Of a stretch of DNA of 64,000 nt, positions 50,700 to 59,510 are shown in pieces. Under the pieces are notes generated by a model. The model made no database searches. It saw only the letters and a list, made by a program, of their open reading frames with translations, and had not been told where the DNA came from. The stretch is from NCBI RefSeq assembly GCF_042680125.1, contig NZ_JBHTNY010000043.1. The stretch is one strand, 5' to 3'. The stretch is from Robinsoniella peoriensis (GTDB lineage: Bacteria > Bacillota > Clostridia > Lachnospirales > Lachnospiraceae). The translations under genes were made by a program, and so were the position numbers. The first letter of the stretch is position 1, and each line of letters begins with the position of its first letter.

Positions 50700-50834
50700 A
50701 TGAGTAAGGCGGGGAATGAGGCGCAGGTTATGCAATGCAGGGGTTCTGTTAGACATGAATATAATATGGATTTCGGACAGCATGATGAGGATGTTAATTA
50801 TTTGGCAATGCAGCAGTTTAGTGAGTCGAAGTGA
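50700..50834 (+). pseudogene. Possible ORF remnant
   Basis: A 44-codon open frame (MSKAGNEAQVMQ at the start, M-D-F-G-Q-H-D-E-D-V in the middle) with no ribosome binding site. It could be a decayed gene or chance. The rest of 50663-50898 shows nothing recognisable. Confidence 0.2.
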
Positions 50835-50898
50835 TGTTATATATTTGTAAGTATTAGTGAATCTTCTAAAATTATTTAAAAAAATACAATACTCATTG

Positions 50899-50927
50899 TT
50901 GAGAATTCATATATTGTATGTTATAAT
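50899..50927 (+). promoter_or_regulatory. Promoter of the acetogenesis cluster
   Basis: TTGAGA at 50899-50904, 17-bp spacer, TATAAT at 50922-50927, 75 bp before the His-rich gene. It may serve the whole cluster. Confidence 0.75.
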
Positions 50928-51001
50928 ATCCCCATCTAAGGGTTATGATATATGACTCTGTGAAGCTTTTAACAAATAAGAGGAAAGGAGAGTGGATAAC
51001 A

Positions 51002-51421
51002 GTGCATTTAGTTAAAGATGAAAATGGTAACATTTGTGCGCATGCGCATGAACATGTCCATCCTCACACCCATACCTACGAACACAACCATGCACATGAC
51101 CATGAGCATGGCCACGAAGAGGAACATAAGCATTCTCATGATGGAAGTTGCAGCTGCGACAGTACATCCTGCAATGAGAGCAGTTGTGGATGCGGATGTG
51201 GTTCCGGGGAAGAAAACCCCAACAAAGAAAATATTGCGTTATTAACCTACATGTTACAGCATAATGAACATCATGCGGCAGAGCTGGATCAGATGGCGGC
51301 TAAGTTAAGAACAGCCGGTGCCGAAGGCGCAGCAGAACAGATCAAGAAAGCAGTAGATGAGTTTCAAAAAGGAAACATGTATTTAGGAGTTGCACTTGCA
51401 ATGGTCAAGGAGCAGCAATAG
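51002..51421 (+). CDS. His-rich putative nickel-binding protein
   Basis: 139 residues from GTG 51002, spaced 10 bases from AAAGGAGAG. Residues ~13-45 hold about 16 histidines in H-x-H patterns (A-H-A-H-E-H-V-H-P-H-T-H). A Cys-rich block follows (C-S-C-D...C-G-C-G-C). The C-terminal ~65 residues form a helical domain (L-T-Y-M-L-Q-H-N-E-H-H-A-A-E-L). CooT lies 12 bp downstream and CODH/ACS genes follow, so it is a likely nickel store or chaperone, an analogue of CooJ, whose His-rich part is C-terminal. No close family name is claimed. Confidence 0.8.
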   Translation: MHLVKDENGNICAHAHEHVHPHTHTYEHNHAHDHEHGHEEEHKHSHDGSCSCDSTSCNESSCGCGCGSGEENPNKENIALLTYMLQHNEHHAAELDQMAAKLRTAGAEGAAEQIKKAVDEFQKGNMYLGVALAMVKEQQ

Positions 51422-51433
51422 GAGGTCATAGAG

Positions 51434-51622
51434 ATGTGCTTAGCTACGGCATATAATATCAATAAAGAAGACAGTATTATTTTACAATATGTTAGTATGA
51501 TCGAAGTGGAAGGCATGAACATCACTCTGACTGATGTAATGGGGGAACGAAAAGTCGTGGAAGGAACCATCGCTATGGTGGACCTGACCGGCGGAGTTGT
51601 TAAAATTAATTGTCCTGATTAG
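51434..51622 (+). CDS. cooT: CooT family nickel-binding protein
   Basis: 62 residues. The start MCLATAYNI with Cys2 is the CooT signature; in Rhodospirillum rubrum CooT is a small nickel-binding protein needed for CODH maturation. The remaining pattern (beta-strands with V-S-M-I-E-V-E-G and a C-terminal V-D-L-T-G-G-V-V-K-I) fits. AGGAGG precedes the ATG. It lies between the His-rich protein and metF and probably feeds nickel to AcsA and AcsB. Confidence 0.85.
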   Translation: MCLATAYNINKEDSIILQYVSMIEVEGMNITLTDVMGERKVVEGTIAMVDLTGGVVKINCPD

Positions 51623-51667
51623 GAAGGACAATTAAAATAAAACTAAAAAAACGGAGGTATTAGTTAG

Positions 51668-52543
51668 ATGAAAAGCGTAATCGACATTATGAAGGAGAGA
51701 ACATCATTTTCTTTCGAGGTATTCCCTCCAAAGGCTGAACAGCCAATGGAACCATTATTAAACACACTGGACGAACTCTATCAGTTTGATCCGGATTTCA
51801 TCAGCTGTACATATGGTGCCGGCGGTTCTAATGCAGGGCGTAATGTGGAAATTTGTAAAGCTATTGCGGACAGCGGACACAGAGCAGTAACTCATTTTAC
51901 ATGTATTGGAAACACAAAAGAAAAAATGAAAGCTGAGTTACAGGCATACCTGGATAATGGTGTAAACCATATTCTGGCACTTCGCGGAGACTTACCGGCA
52001 GGCTGGGAAGGAACACGCGGAGATTTCAACTATGCAAATGAACTGGTAGCATTCATCAGAGCAGAATTTGGTGATCAGTTTACCATCGCCATGGCCGGAG
52101 ATCCTGAAAAACATATTCAATGTCCAACCTTTGAAGAAGATATTGCACATCTGAAAATGAAACAGGATGCAGGCGCTGATTATATTATGACTCAGCTTTG
52201 CTTTGATATTGAGCAGTTTAAGAGATGGGTAGATCAGATCAGAAATGCCGGAATTACACTTCCTATCGATGTAGGTGTAATGCCTGTATTAAACAAAGAT
52301 GCTACAATCCGTATGGCATTGTCCATGAACGGATGTTCAATTCCGAGAGATCTTGCTGAAATAATCAGTAAGCACTACAATGATCCGGAAGGATTTAAAG
52401 AAGCAGGTATCGATTATACCGTACACCAGTTATACCAGTTCATTGGCGAAGGTGTAGAAGGTATTCATTTATATGCATTAAACAAATCTGCGGCAGTTTC
52501 CGAAATCTTAACAAGATCCGGACTCAGAGCAAAAGCAGAATAG
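51668..52543 (+). CDS. metF: 5,10-methylenetetrahydrofolate reductase
   Basis: 291 residues, TIM barrel. Reduces methylene-THF to methyl-THF, the last step of the methyl branch before AcsE. F-S-F-E-V-F-P-P-K at residues 14-22, S-C-T-Y-G-A-G-G near 46, and A-L-R-G-D near 105 are conserved. ACGGAGG precedes the ATG. No metV-like Cys-rich partner is next to it in this window, unlike in several acetogens; the reductase may therefore use another electron partner or have metV elsewhere. Confidence 0.93.
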   Translation: MKSVIDIMKERTSFSFEVFPPKAEQPMEPLLNTLDELYQFDPDFISCTYGAGGSNAGRNVEICKAIADSGHRAVTHFTCIGNTKEKMKAELQAYLDNGVNHILALRGDLPAGWEGTRGDFNYANELVAFIRAEFGDQFTIAMAGDPEKHIQCPTFEEDIAHLKMKQDAGADYIMTQLCFDIEQFKRWVDQIRNAGITLPIDVGVMPVLNKDATIRMALSMNGCSIPRDLAEIISKHYNDPEGFKEAGIDYTVHQLYQFIGEGVEGIHLYALNKSAAVSEILTRSGLRAKAE

Positions 52544-52573
52544 ACTATAGGGAAATGACAGGAGGCACCCGTT

Positions 52574-53344
52574 ATGACACATACAATTGCAGTTGCAGGA
52601 AAAGGCGGAGTGGGAAAAACCACAATTTGCGGACTTATTATTCAGTATCTCTGTGAAAAGGGAAAAAGACCGATTTTGGCAGTAGATGCTGATGCGAACT
52701 CAAACCTGAATGAAGTTCTCGGAGTGGAAGTAGATATGACTCTGGGCGATATCAGAGAAGAAGTGGCACGTGCGGAAAACAGTGTAAAGAACCCTATTCC
52801 GGCAAGTATGTCTAAAGCAGACTATATGGAAATTATGTTCAACCGCTGTATGGTGGAAGAAGATGATTATGATTTACTTGTTATGGGAAGAACCCAGGGA
52901 AAAGGCTGCTATTGTTTTGTAAACGGACTGCTTCAGACACAGCTTACAAAATTGCTGCCGAATTATAAATACATGGTGATGGATAATGAGGCGGGGATGG
53001 AACATATCAGCAGAGGCGTCCTGCCCAAAGTTGATACCATGATTCTGGTAAGCGACTGTTCCAGAAGAGGAGTACAGGCTGTAGGGCGGATTGCAAAGCT
53101 TGTAAATGACTGTGAGATGAATCCGAAAGATATGGGATTGATTATCAATCGTGCTCCAAATGGAGAACTGAACGAAGGAACCCGTGAAGAAATTGAGAAA
53201 CAGGGTTTAAAGCTTTTAGGAGTCGTTCCGCAGAACTCGGATGTATACGAATTTGACTGCGATGGAAAGCCTACAGTTGAACTTCCTGAGGATTCACCGG
53301 TGAAAAAAGCGATAAGAGATATTGTGGATGCATTAGGTCTTTAA
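52574..53344 (+). CDS. cooC1: CooC-type nickel insertion ATPase, copy 1
   Basis: 256 residues, MinD/NifH-like P-loop ATPase. Deviant Walker A G-K-G-G-V-G-K-T-T at residues 9-17. The CooC metal site C-Y-C is at residues 112-114 in G-K-G-C-Y-C-F-V-N-G. It inserts nickel into the CODH C-cluster in the known family. ACAGGAGG precedes the ATG. It differs clearly in sequence from the copy at 55440, so the two may serve AcsA and AcsB separately (inferred). Confidence 0.92.
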   Translation: MTHTIAVAGKGGVGKTTICGLIIQYLCEKGKRPILAVDADANSNLNEVLGVEVDMTLGDIREEVARAENSVKNPIPASMSKADYMEIMFNRCMVEEDDYDLLVMGRTQGKGCYCFVNGLLQTQLTKLLPNYKYMVMDNEAGMEHISRGVLPKVDTMILVSDCSRRGVQAVGRIAKLVNDCEMNPKDMGLIINRAPNGELNEGTREEIEKQGLKLLGVVPQNSDVYEFDCDGKPTVELPEDSPVKKAIRDIVDALGL

Positions 53345-53354
53345 TATTATGAGT

Positions 53355-53480
53355 TATTAATTCCCCTTGATGGAAGGGATCACCAGACACCAGGGGGATT
53401 AATTTTAAAGAGAAATATCCCGTGGGGGCGGATAATACGAAATGAATTTCGTATGTTGGGATAAAAACAGCCCCGGGAAA
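53355..53480 (+). promoter_or_regulatory. Structured leader upstream of acsA
   Basis: Three pairings: ATTAATTCCCC / GGGGGATTAAT around a DNA stretch with CTTGATGG; CCCGTGGGGGC / AGCCCCGGG; and ATACGAAAT / ATTTCGTAT within it. They end 28 bases before the acsA ATG. No T-run. It could be a processing or regulatory element; it does not match a riboswitch known to me. Confidence 0.5.
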
Positions 53481-53507
53481 ACAACCCAATTTTAAAGGAG
53501 GTTTATA

Positions 53508-55400
53508 ATGGGAAACTTTAAATTAACAACAGTAGAAGAATTTGAAGCGGCTACAGCCAGATTGTTGGAGACAGGCGCAAAGGTTGGTGCTGATGCCTGG
53601 CAGTTCAGAGTAAAAAACCAGACACCACACTGTAAATTCGGCGAGACAGGTGTCTGCTGTAAAATCTGTGCTATGGGACCTTGCCGTATTACTCCAAAGG
53701 CTCCAAAAGGAATCTGTGGATGTGACGTACATGGTATCGTAGGAAGAAATTACCTTAAATTTACAGCAGGCGGATCTGCTACACATTCCGATCATGGTCG
53801 TGAAATCTGCCATACACTTTATGAATCAGCTGCGGATGGCAACTACAAAGTAAAAGATCCGGAAAAATTACTTCGTATTGCTAAAGAGTGGGGTGTAGAG
53901 ACCGAAGGAAAAGATATCTACGATCTGGCTCACGAAATCGCTGAAATGGGTATGATGGAATATGGTAAGCCATTCGGAACCCAGAGATTCTTAAAGAGAG
54001 CACCAAAACATACTCAGGAAATCTGGGAAAGAGAAGAAATTGCACCAAGAGCAATTGACCGTGAAGTTTCATGTTCTTTACATATGGCTCATATGGGATG
54101 TTCCTCCAAACCGGAAGCGCTGATCAGACAGTCATTCAGAGCAGGTCTTTCTGATGGTTGGGGCGGATCCATGATGGGAACGGAATTCTCTGATGTTCTC
54201 TTTGGAACACCGAAGCCGGTTGATACAGAGGCAAACCTTGGTGTTATGGAAGTGGAAAACGTAAATATCGTTGTTCACGGACATGATCCTTCACTTTCAG
54301 AAATGATCTGTGAATATGCGGATGATCCTGAATTAATTGCTTATGCGAAAAGCAAAGGTGCTAAAGGCATTACCGTATCCGGTGTGTGCTGTACTTCCAA
54401 TGAAGTTGCTATGCGTCGTGGTATCCCGATGGCAGGAAACTTCTTACAGCAGGAAAACGTAGTACTTACAGGAGCTTGTGAAGCGATTGTAGTTGACGTA
54501 CAGTGTATTTTCCCGGCACTTGGTCCTTTAAGCAAATGTTTCCATACAAAATTTATCACAACTTCTCCGATCGCTCAGATGCCGGATTCTGAATTCATCA
54601 GATTCAATGCTCATACAGCAGGCGAGAACGCAAAAGCGATTGTAAAAGCTGCTATTGACAACTTCGAAAACAGAAATCCGGATCTGATCTACATCCCGGA
54701 TATGAAACAGAAAGCTACTGTTGGTTATTCTGTAGAAGCAATTGTTAAAGTGTTGGATGGCGTTACAAATTCACAGGTAGATGAGACAGGAACAACAAAA
54801 CCATTACTGGAATGTATTACATCCGGTGTACTCCGTGGTGCTGTTGCTATGGTTGGATGTAACAATCCGAAGATCAGACCTGACCTTGCTCACATCGAAT
54901 TAATGAAAAAATTAATCGCAAACGATATCGTAGTCATTGCATCCGGTTGTGCTGCTCAGGCGGCTGCTAAGGCAGGACTTATGGACAAAGCTGCAAAAGA
55001 TATTTGCGGTGCAGGTCTTAAGAGAGTTTGTGAATTAGCTGATATCCCTCCAGTATTACACATGGGATCTTGTGTTGATATCAGCCGTATGATGATTCTT
55101 GCATCTGAACTTGCAAAAGATTCAGGACTTAATATTTCTCAGCTTCCGGTTGTGGGATGTGCTCCTGAGTGGATGTCTGAAAAAGCAGTATCCATTGGTA
55201 ACTACGTAGTTTCTACCGGTATCGATACATTCCTTGGAGTTGATCCTTATGTATCCGGTTCCAGTGAAGTTGCAGAGTTACTGACAAGCGGCGTAAGAGA
55301 ATGGGTTGAAGCAGCATATACGGTTGAAAAAGATATAGATAAGCTTGTAGATGCTATGATTGACAGAATTGAAGAAAAGAGAGCGGCTCTTGGTATCTAA
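53508..55400 (+). CDS. acsA: Carbon monoxide dehydrogenase catalytic subunit
   Basis: 630 residues, CooS/AcsA. Reduces CO2 to CO at the Ni-Fe-S C-cluster. N-terminal cysteines C-K-F-G-E-T-G-V-C-C-K-I-C-A-M-G-P-C supply the B and D clusters. C-cluster ligands are seen in G-C-A-A-Q-A-A (near 482), M-G-S-C-V-D (near 523) and V-V-G-C-A-P-E-W (near 548), plus His in V-V-H-G-H-D-P near 256. The ribosome binding site AAAGGAGG is strong. It works with AcsB as the CODH/ACS complex. Confidence 0.95.
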   Translation: MGNFKLTTVEEFEAATARLLETGAKVGADAWQFRVKNQTPHCKFGETGVCCKICAMGPCRITPKAPKGICGCDVHGIVGRNYLKFTAGGSATHSDHGREICHTLYESAADGNYKVKDPEKLLRIAKEWGVETEGKDIYDLAHEIAEMGMMEYGKPFGTQRFLKRAPKHTQEIWEREEIAPRAIDREVSCSLHMAHMGCSSKPEALIRQSFRAGLSDGWGGSMMGTEFSDVLFGTPKPVDTEANLGVMEVENVNIVVHGHDPSLSEMICEYADDPELIAYAKSKGAKGITVSGVCCTSNEVAMRRGIPMAGNFLQQENVVLTGACEAIVVDVQCIFPALGPLSKCFHTKFITTSPIAQMPDSEFIRFNAHTAGENAKAIVKAAIDNFENRNPDLIYIPDMKQKATVGYSVEAIVKVLDGVTNSQVDETGTTKPLLECITSGVLRGAVAMVGCNNPKIRPDLAHIELMKKLIANDIVVIASGCAAQAAAKAGLMDKAAKDICGAGLKRVCELADIPPVLHMGSCVDISRMMILASELAKDSGLNISQLPVVGCAPEWMSEKAVSIGNYVVSTGIDTFLGVDPYVSGSSEVAELLTSGVREWVEAAYTVEKDIDKLVDAMIDRIEEKRAALGI

Positions 55401-55439
55401 TCGGGAGAACGCTGCTATTGGCAGCAGATTGGAGTTAAA

Positions 55440-56210
55440 ATGAAAATTGCAGTTACCGGAAAAGGCGGAGTAGGAAAGACAACTTTTGCGGCCACTTTGG
55501 CCAGATTATATGCACAGGAAGGGAAGAATGTCCTGGCGGCGGATGTGGATCCGGATGCAAATTTAGGATTAGCCCTTGGTTTTTCTGATGAAGAATTAGA
55601 TCAGATCGTACCGATTACCAAAATGCGTAAGCTGGTGCAGGAACGTACCGGTGCAAATGACGACAATAAGTTTTATAAGATCAACCCGAAAGTAGACGAT
55701 ATCCCGAATAAATTTGCAAAGTCAGCAAACGGCGTAAAACTGCTGGTTCTTGGCACCGTTGATACGGCTGGAAGCGGCTGTGTATGTCCGGAGCATGTAA
55801 TGCTCAAAAGGATTATCAATCATCTTGTTTTAAGAAGCGATGATGTGGTAATCCTGGATATGGAAGCGGGCCTGGAACATCTGGGACGGGGAACTACCGA
55901 GGGAATGGATCAGTTTGTGGTTGTAATTGAACCCGGTGCAAGAAGCATCCAAACCTACAAGAATGTAAAGCGTCTTGCAACGGACCTTGGTGTGAAGCAC
56001 GTGCGGGTTGTGGCGAACAAGGTGCGTAATGAAGAGGACGAAGAGTTTATAAAATCCAAAATTCCGTCAGAAGATTTATTGGGCTTCATTCACTACAACA
56101 CGGAAGTGATCGATGCGGACCGGCAGGGAAAATCCCCCTTTGATTTTAGCGACACCGCAACAGAAGAGATAAGAAAAATAAAAGAAAAGATCGATAATAC
56201 AAGTATCTGA
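55440..56210 (+). CDS. cooC2: CooC/AcsF-type nickel insertion ATPase, copy 2
   Basis: 256 residues. Deviant Walker A G-K-G-G-V-G-K-T-T at residues 7-15 and metal site C-V-C at residues 114-116 in G-S-G-C-V-C-P-E-H. The position directly between acsA and acsB matches AcsF/CooC in other acetogens. Only about the motif regions resemble copy 1. GATTGGAG is in the upstream spacer. The start is ATG 55440. Confidence 0.92.
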   Translation: MKIAVTGKGGVGKTTFAATLARLYAQEGKNVLAADVDPDANLGLALGFSDEELDQIVPITKMRKLVQERTGANDDNKFYKINPKVDDIPNKFAKSANGVKLLVLGTVDTAGSGCVCPEHVMLKRIINHLVLRSDDVVILDMEAGLEHLGRGTTEGMDQFVVVIEPGARSIQTYKNVKRLATDLGVKHVRVVANKVRNEEDEEFIKSKIPSEDLLGFIHYNTEVIDADRQGKSPFDFSDTATEEIRKIKEKIDNTSI

Positions 56211-56224
56211 TTGGAGGTATAACA

Positions 56225-58354
56225 GTGACATTATTTGATAGAGTATTTAGTGGAAATGATGCCGTATACGGATTGACAGAGCAGGCAATTGACGGTGCAA
56301 TCGCACAGCATGGCGCTGATAAAGCAGTAAGTTTTCCAAATACAGCATACAGCTTACCTTGTTACTATGGTGTAACAGGAACAAAAATCGCTAATTTAGG
56401 TGATTTAAAAACAGCTCTCGGAGTTGTGAAATCTTTAATGACCAGAGAAAAACGTCTGAATGATGCATTTATGTCAGGTGTTGCTACAGCTCTGTGTGCA
56501 GAGTTTATTGAAGTGTTAAAATATATTGACGGAGCTGCTCCTTACGAAGATCCATGCTATGGACATTTAAGCGATGCAATTATCCGTGAGCTGGGCGTTC
56601 CTCTTGTTACAGGAGATATCCCGGGTGTAGCTGTAGTCCTTGGTACTGCACCAACTGCACAGGAAGGTGTTGACCTGATTAAGAGCTATCAGGCACAGGG
56701 TATCCTGGTAACATTGGTTGGCGGAATCATCGACCAGTGTGCAGAATTAGGCTATAAAACAGGCGCTAACGTTCGTGTTATTCCGTTAGGAAAAGATGTA
56801 ACAAGCGTAATCCACGTAGTATCCGTAGCAATCAGAGCTGCTCTGATCTTCGGTAATATTACAGCAGGAGATGCAGGCGCGTTAATGAAATATACATTTG
56901 AAAGAGTTCCAGCATTTGTAAATGCTTTCGGACCTTTGGATGATGTAGTAGTTGCCTGTGGAGCTGGTGCAATTGCACTTGGTTTCCCGGTAGTTACAAA
57001 CGAAACAGAAAATATCTTCCGCGTACCAAAGAGCTTAATCGTTCAGGAAGATGTAGCGAAATTCAACGCAACATCTCTGGAAGCAAGAGATATTAAGATT
57101 AAAATCACCAAGATTGATATCCCGGTTGCATTTGCATCTGCATTTGAAGGTGAAATCATCCGCCGTGGTGATATGCAGGTAGAATTCGACGGTTCCAGAG
57201 TTGACTGTTTCGAATTAGTACAGGCAAAAGAAGCAACAGAAATCGAAGATCATAAGATTGAAGTAATCGGACCGGACTTTGACGAATTCGAAGTTGGAAG
57301 CAAACAGAGTATTGCTTACATAGTAGAAGTTGCAGGAAAGAACATGCAGTCTGATTTCGAGCCTGTATTTGAACGTAAATTCCACTCCTACATCAACTGT
57401 ATCGAAGGTGTAATGCATACCGGACAGAGAGATATGATCCGTGTACGTGTGAGCAAAGATACCTTTAATGCCGGATTCAGAGCAAAACATATCGGTGAAG
57501 TTCTGTATGCTAAAATTAAGAGCGAATTTGCAGCAGTTGTTGACAAATGTCAGGTTAAAGTTATTACGGATGCAGCGGAATGTACAAAACTTCGTTCAGA
57601 ACTGGCTGTACCAAGCTATGACAAACGTGATGAAAGACTTAGTACATTAACAGATGAAGGTGTTGACGTATACTACAGCTGTATTATGTGTCAGGCATTC
57701 TCACCGTCTCACGTATGTGTTGTTACACCTGAAAGACTTGGACTTTGCGGTGCTGTTTCATGGCTGGATGCAAAGGCTACCAACGAACTTGATCCTCAGG
57801 GACCATGCCAGGTTATCACAAAAGGCGGCTTAATTGATGAAAGAACCGGATCTTACCAGGATGTTAACGATGCGGTTAAGAAATATTCCCAGGGTGCGCT
57901 TGAAACAGTAACCTTATATTCTATCATTGAAGATCCTATGACATCTTGTGGATGTTTTGAGTGTATCTGTGGTATTGAGCCATTATCCAATGGTGTATGT
58001 ATTGCGAACCGTGAATATGCAGGAATGACACCAATCGGTATGACATTCCCTGAATTAGCTTCCATGACAGGCGGCGGTGTTCAGACACCAGGTTTCATGG
58101 GACATGGTAAACACTTCATCGCTTCTAAGAAGTTCATGAAAGCAGAAGGCGGTGTTGGCAGAATCGTATGGATGCCAAAAGACTTAAAAGATCAGGTTGC
58201 TGAGAAGTTAAATGCTACCGCGAAAGAATTATATAATATCGATAACTTTGTTGATATGATCGGTGATGAAACAGTAGCAGAAGATCCGGAAACATTATTA
58301 GCATACTTAGAAGAAAAAGGTCATCCGGCACTTAGCATGGAACCAATGATGTAA
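56225..58354 (+). CDS. acsB: CO-methylating acetyl-CoA synthase (AcsB)
   Basis: 709 residues from GTG 56225 behind GGAGG. Makes acetyl-CoA from CO, a methyl group and CoA at the nickel A-cluster. A-cluster cysteines Cys486, 489, 498 and 508 keep the spacing of Moorella 506, 509, 518 and 528; Cys580 and Cys582 (F-E-C-I-C-G) match 595 and 597. The N-terminal domain that binds CODH is present at near-normal length. It works with AcsA and receives the methyl group from AcsCD. Confidence 0.96.
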   Translation: MTLFDRVFSGNDAVYGLTEQAIDGAIAQHGADKAVSFPNTAYSLPCYYGVTGTKIANLGDLKTALGVVKSLMTREKRLNDAFMSGVATALCAEFIEVLKYIDGAAPYEDPCYGHLSDAIIRELGVPLVTGDIPGVAVVLGTAPTAQEGVDLIKSYQAQGILVTLVGGIIDQCAELGYKTGANVRVIPLGKDVTSVIHVVSVAIRAALIFGNITAGDAGALMKYTFERVPAFVNAFGPLDDVVVACGAGAIALGFPVVTNETENIFRVPKSLIVQEDVAKFNATSLEARDIKIKITKIDIPVAFASAFEGEIIRRGDMQVEFDGSRVDCFELVQAKEATEIEDHKIEVIGPDFDEFEVGSKQSIAYIVEVAGKNMQSDFEPVFERKFHSYINCIEGVMHTGQRDMIRVRVSKDTFNAGFRAKHIGEVLYAKIKSEFAAVVDKCQVKVITDAAECTKLRSELAVPSYDKRDERLSTLTDEGVDVYYSCIMCQAFSPSHVCVVTPERLGLCGAVSWLDAKATNELDPQGPCQVITKGGLIDERTGSYQDVNDAVKKYSQGALETVTLYSIIEDPMTSCGCFECICGIEPLSNGVCIANREYAGMTPIGMTFPELASMTGGGVQTPGFMGHGKHFIASKKFMKAEGGVGRIVWMPKDLKDQVAEKLNATAKELYNIDNFVDMIGDETVAEDPETLLAYLEEKGHPALSMEPMM

Positions 58355-58478
58355 TTTGATTTAAGAATCACCAAAGCTTTTGTTTATACCGGAGATATCT
58401 ATAAATATTCAGTAAATTCAAGGGTTTTTAATGGGAGTGTTCTTAAAGAAGTACAAAGATTTTATGGATTTTTAAGGC

Positions 58479-58516
58479 AGACTGTTGTAAAATATAATTA
58501 TGTTTTACAACAGTCT
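58479..58516 (+). promoter_or_regulatory. Perfect hairpin upstream of acsD
   Basis: AGACTGTTGTAAAA pairs with TTTTACAACAGTCT around a 10-base loop, 13 bases before the AAGGAGG of acsD. It has no T-run and may set RNA processing or stability between acsB and acsD. The 58355-58478 remainder shows nothing recognisable. Confidence 0.6.
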
Positions 58517-58542
58517 AAAAACATGAAGGAGGTTTATTAGAA

Positions 58543-59484
58543 ATGCCATTTAATGCAAAATCAGGAAAGTTCAGCGCAAATATTAACACTGTTGAAATTG
58601 GATGCGGGGACAAGAAAATTACCATAGGCGGAGAAAATGTATTACCATTTTATACCTTCGATGCTCCTATCGAAAACGCACCAAAAGTAGGTGTTGAGAT
58701 CACAGACTTCGGTTTAGAAAATGAACCGGAATTTATTCAGAAATATTATGAAGGCTGTGCAACTGTAGCTGATATGGCTAAAAAAGCCGCAGCTATGGAA
58801 GGTGCTGATTTCCTTTGCCTGAGATTAGAAGGCGGAGATCCCAACGGAGCTGACAAATCTACAGAGGAATTAATTCAAATCGTAAAAGATGTTGCAGCAG
58901 CAGTAGACGTGCCACTTGTTATTGCGGGATGCAAGAACGTTGAAAAAGATGCAGAACTTTTAAGCAAAGCTGCCGAAGTACTGGAAGGCAGAAATGCAAT
59001 GCTTTTAGCAGCAAAGGAAGAAAACTACAAGACAGTTGGTGCAGCAGCAGGCCTGGCTTATAAGCAGGTAGTAGGTGCTGAATCAGCAGTTGATATCAAC
59101 CTTGCAAAACAGTTAAATGTATTATTGTCACAGTTAGGTGTCAGCAGTTCTAACGTTGTTATGAACGTAGGTACTGCAGCAGCAGGTTATGGTTTTGAAT
59201 ATGTTGTTTCCACCATGCAGAGAGTAAAAGCAGCAGCTTTATCTCAGAATGATGGAATGTTACAGATGCCGATTATAACACCGGTAGCATCTGAAACATG
59301 GGGCGTAAAAGAATCAATGGCTTCAGAAGCTGATATGCCTGAATGGGGAGATGTTGAACAGCGCGGTATTGATATGGAAGTAGAGACAGCAGCAGCAGTT
59401 TTAGTTTCCGGATCAAATGCAGTTATTTTAAAACATCCTGTATCAGTTGCAACTATTTCAAAATTAGTCAAAGAATTAGTATAA
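58543..59484 (+). CDS. acsD: Corrinoid iron-sulfur protein, small subunit
   Basis: 313 residues, TIM barrel, AcsD/CdhD. Pairs with AcsC to carry the methyl-cobamide. The start MPFNAKSGKFSANINTV and the G-G-E-N-V-L-P-F-Y segment near residue 30 are typical. AAGGAGG precedes the ATG. It comes before acsC here. No metal-binding cysteine set is expected in this subunit, and none is seen. Confidence 0.93.
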   Translation: MPFNAKSGKFSANINTVEIGCGDKKITIGGENVLPFYTFDAPIENAPKVGVEITDFGLENEPEFIQKYYEGCATVADMAKKAAAMEGADFLCLRLEGGDPNGADKSTEELIQIVKDVAAAVDVPLVIAGCKNVEKDAELLSKAAEVLEGRNAMLLAAKEENYKTVGAAAGLAYKQVVGAESAVDINLAKQLNVLLSQLGVSSSNVVMNVGTAAAGYGFEYVVSTMQRVKAAALSQNDGMLQMPIITPVASETWGVKESMASEADMPEWGDVEQRGIDMEVETAAAVLVSGSNAVILKHPVSVATISKLVKELV

Positions 59485-59510
59485 TTGCTGCTTAAGGAGG
59501 AAAAAGAATT

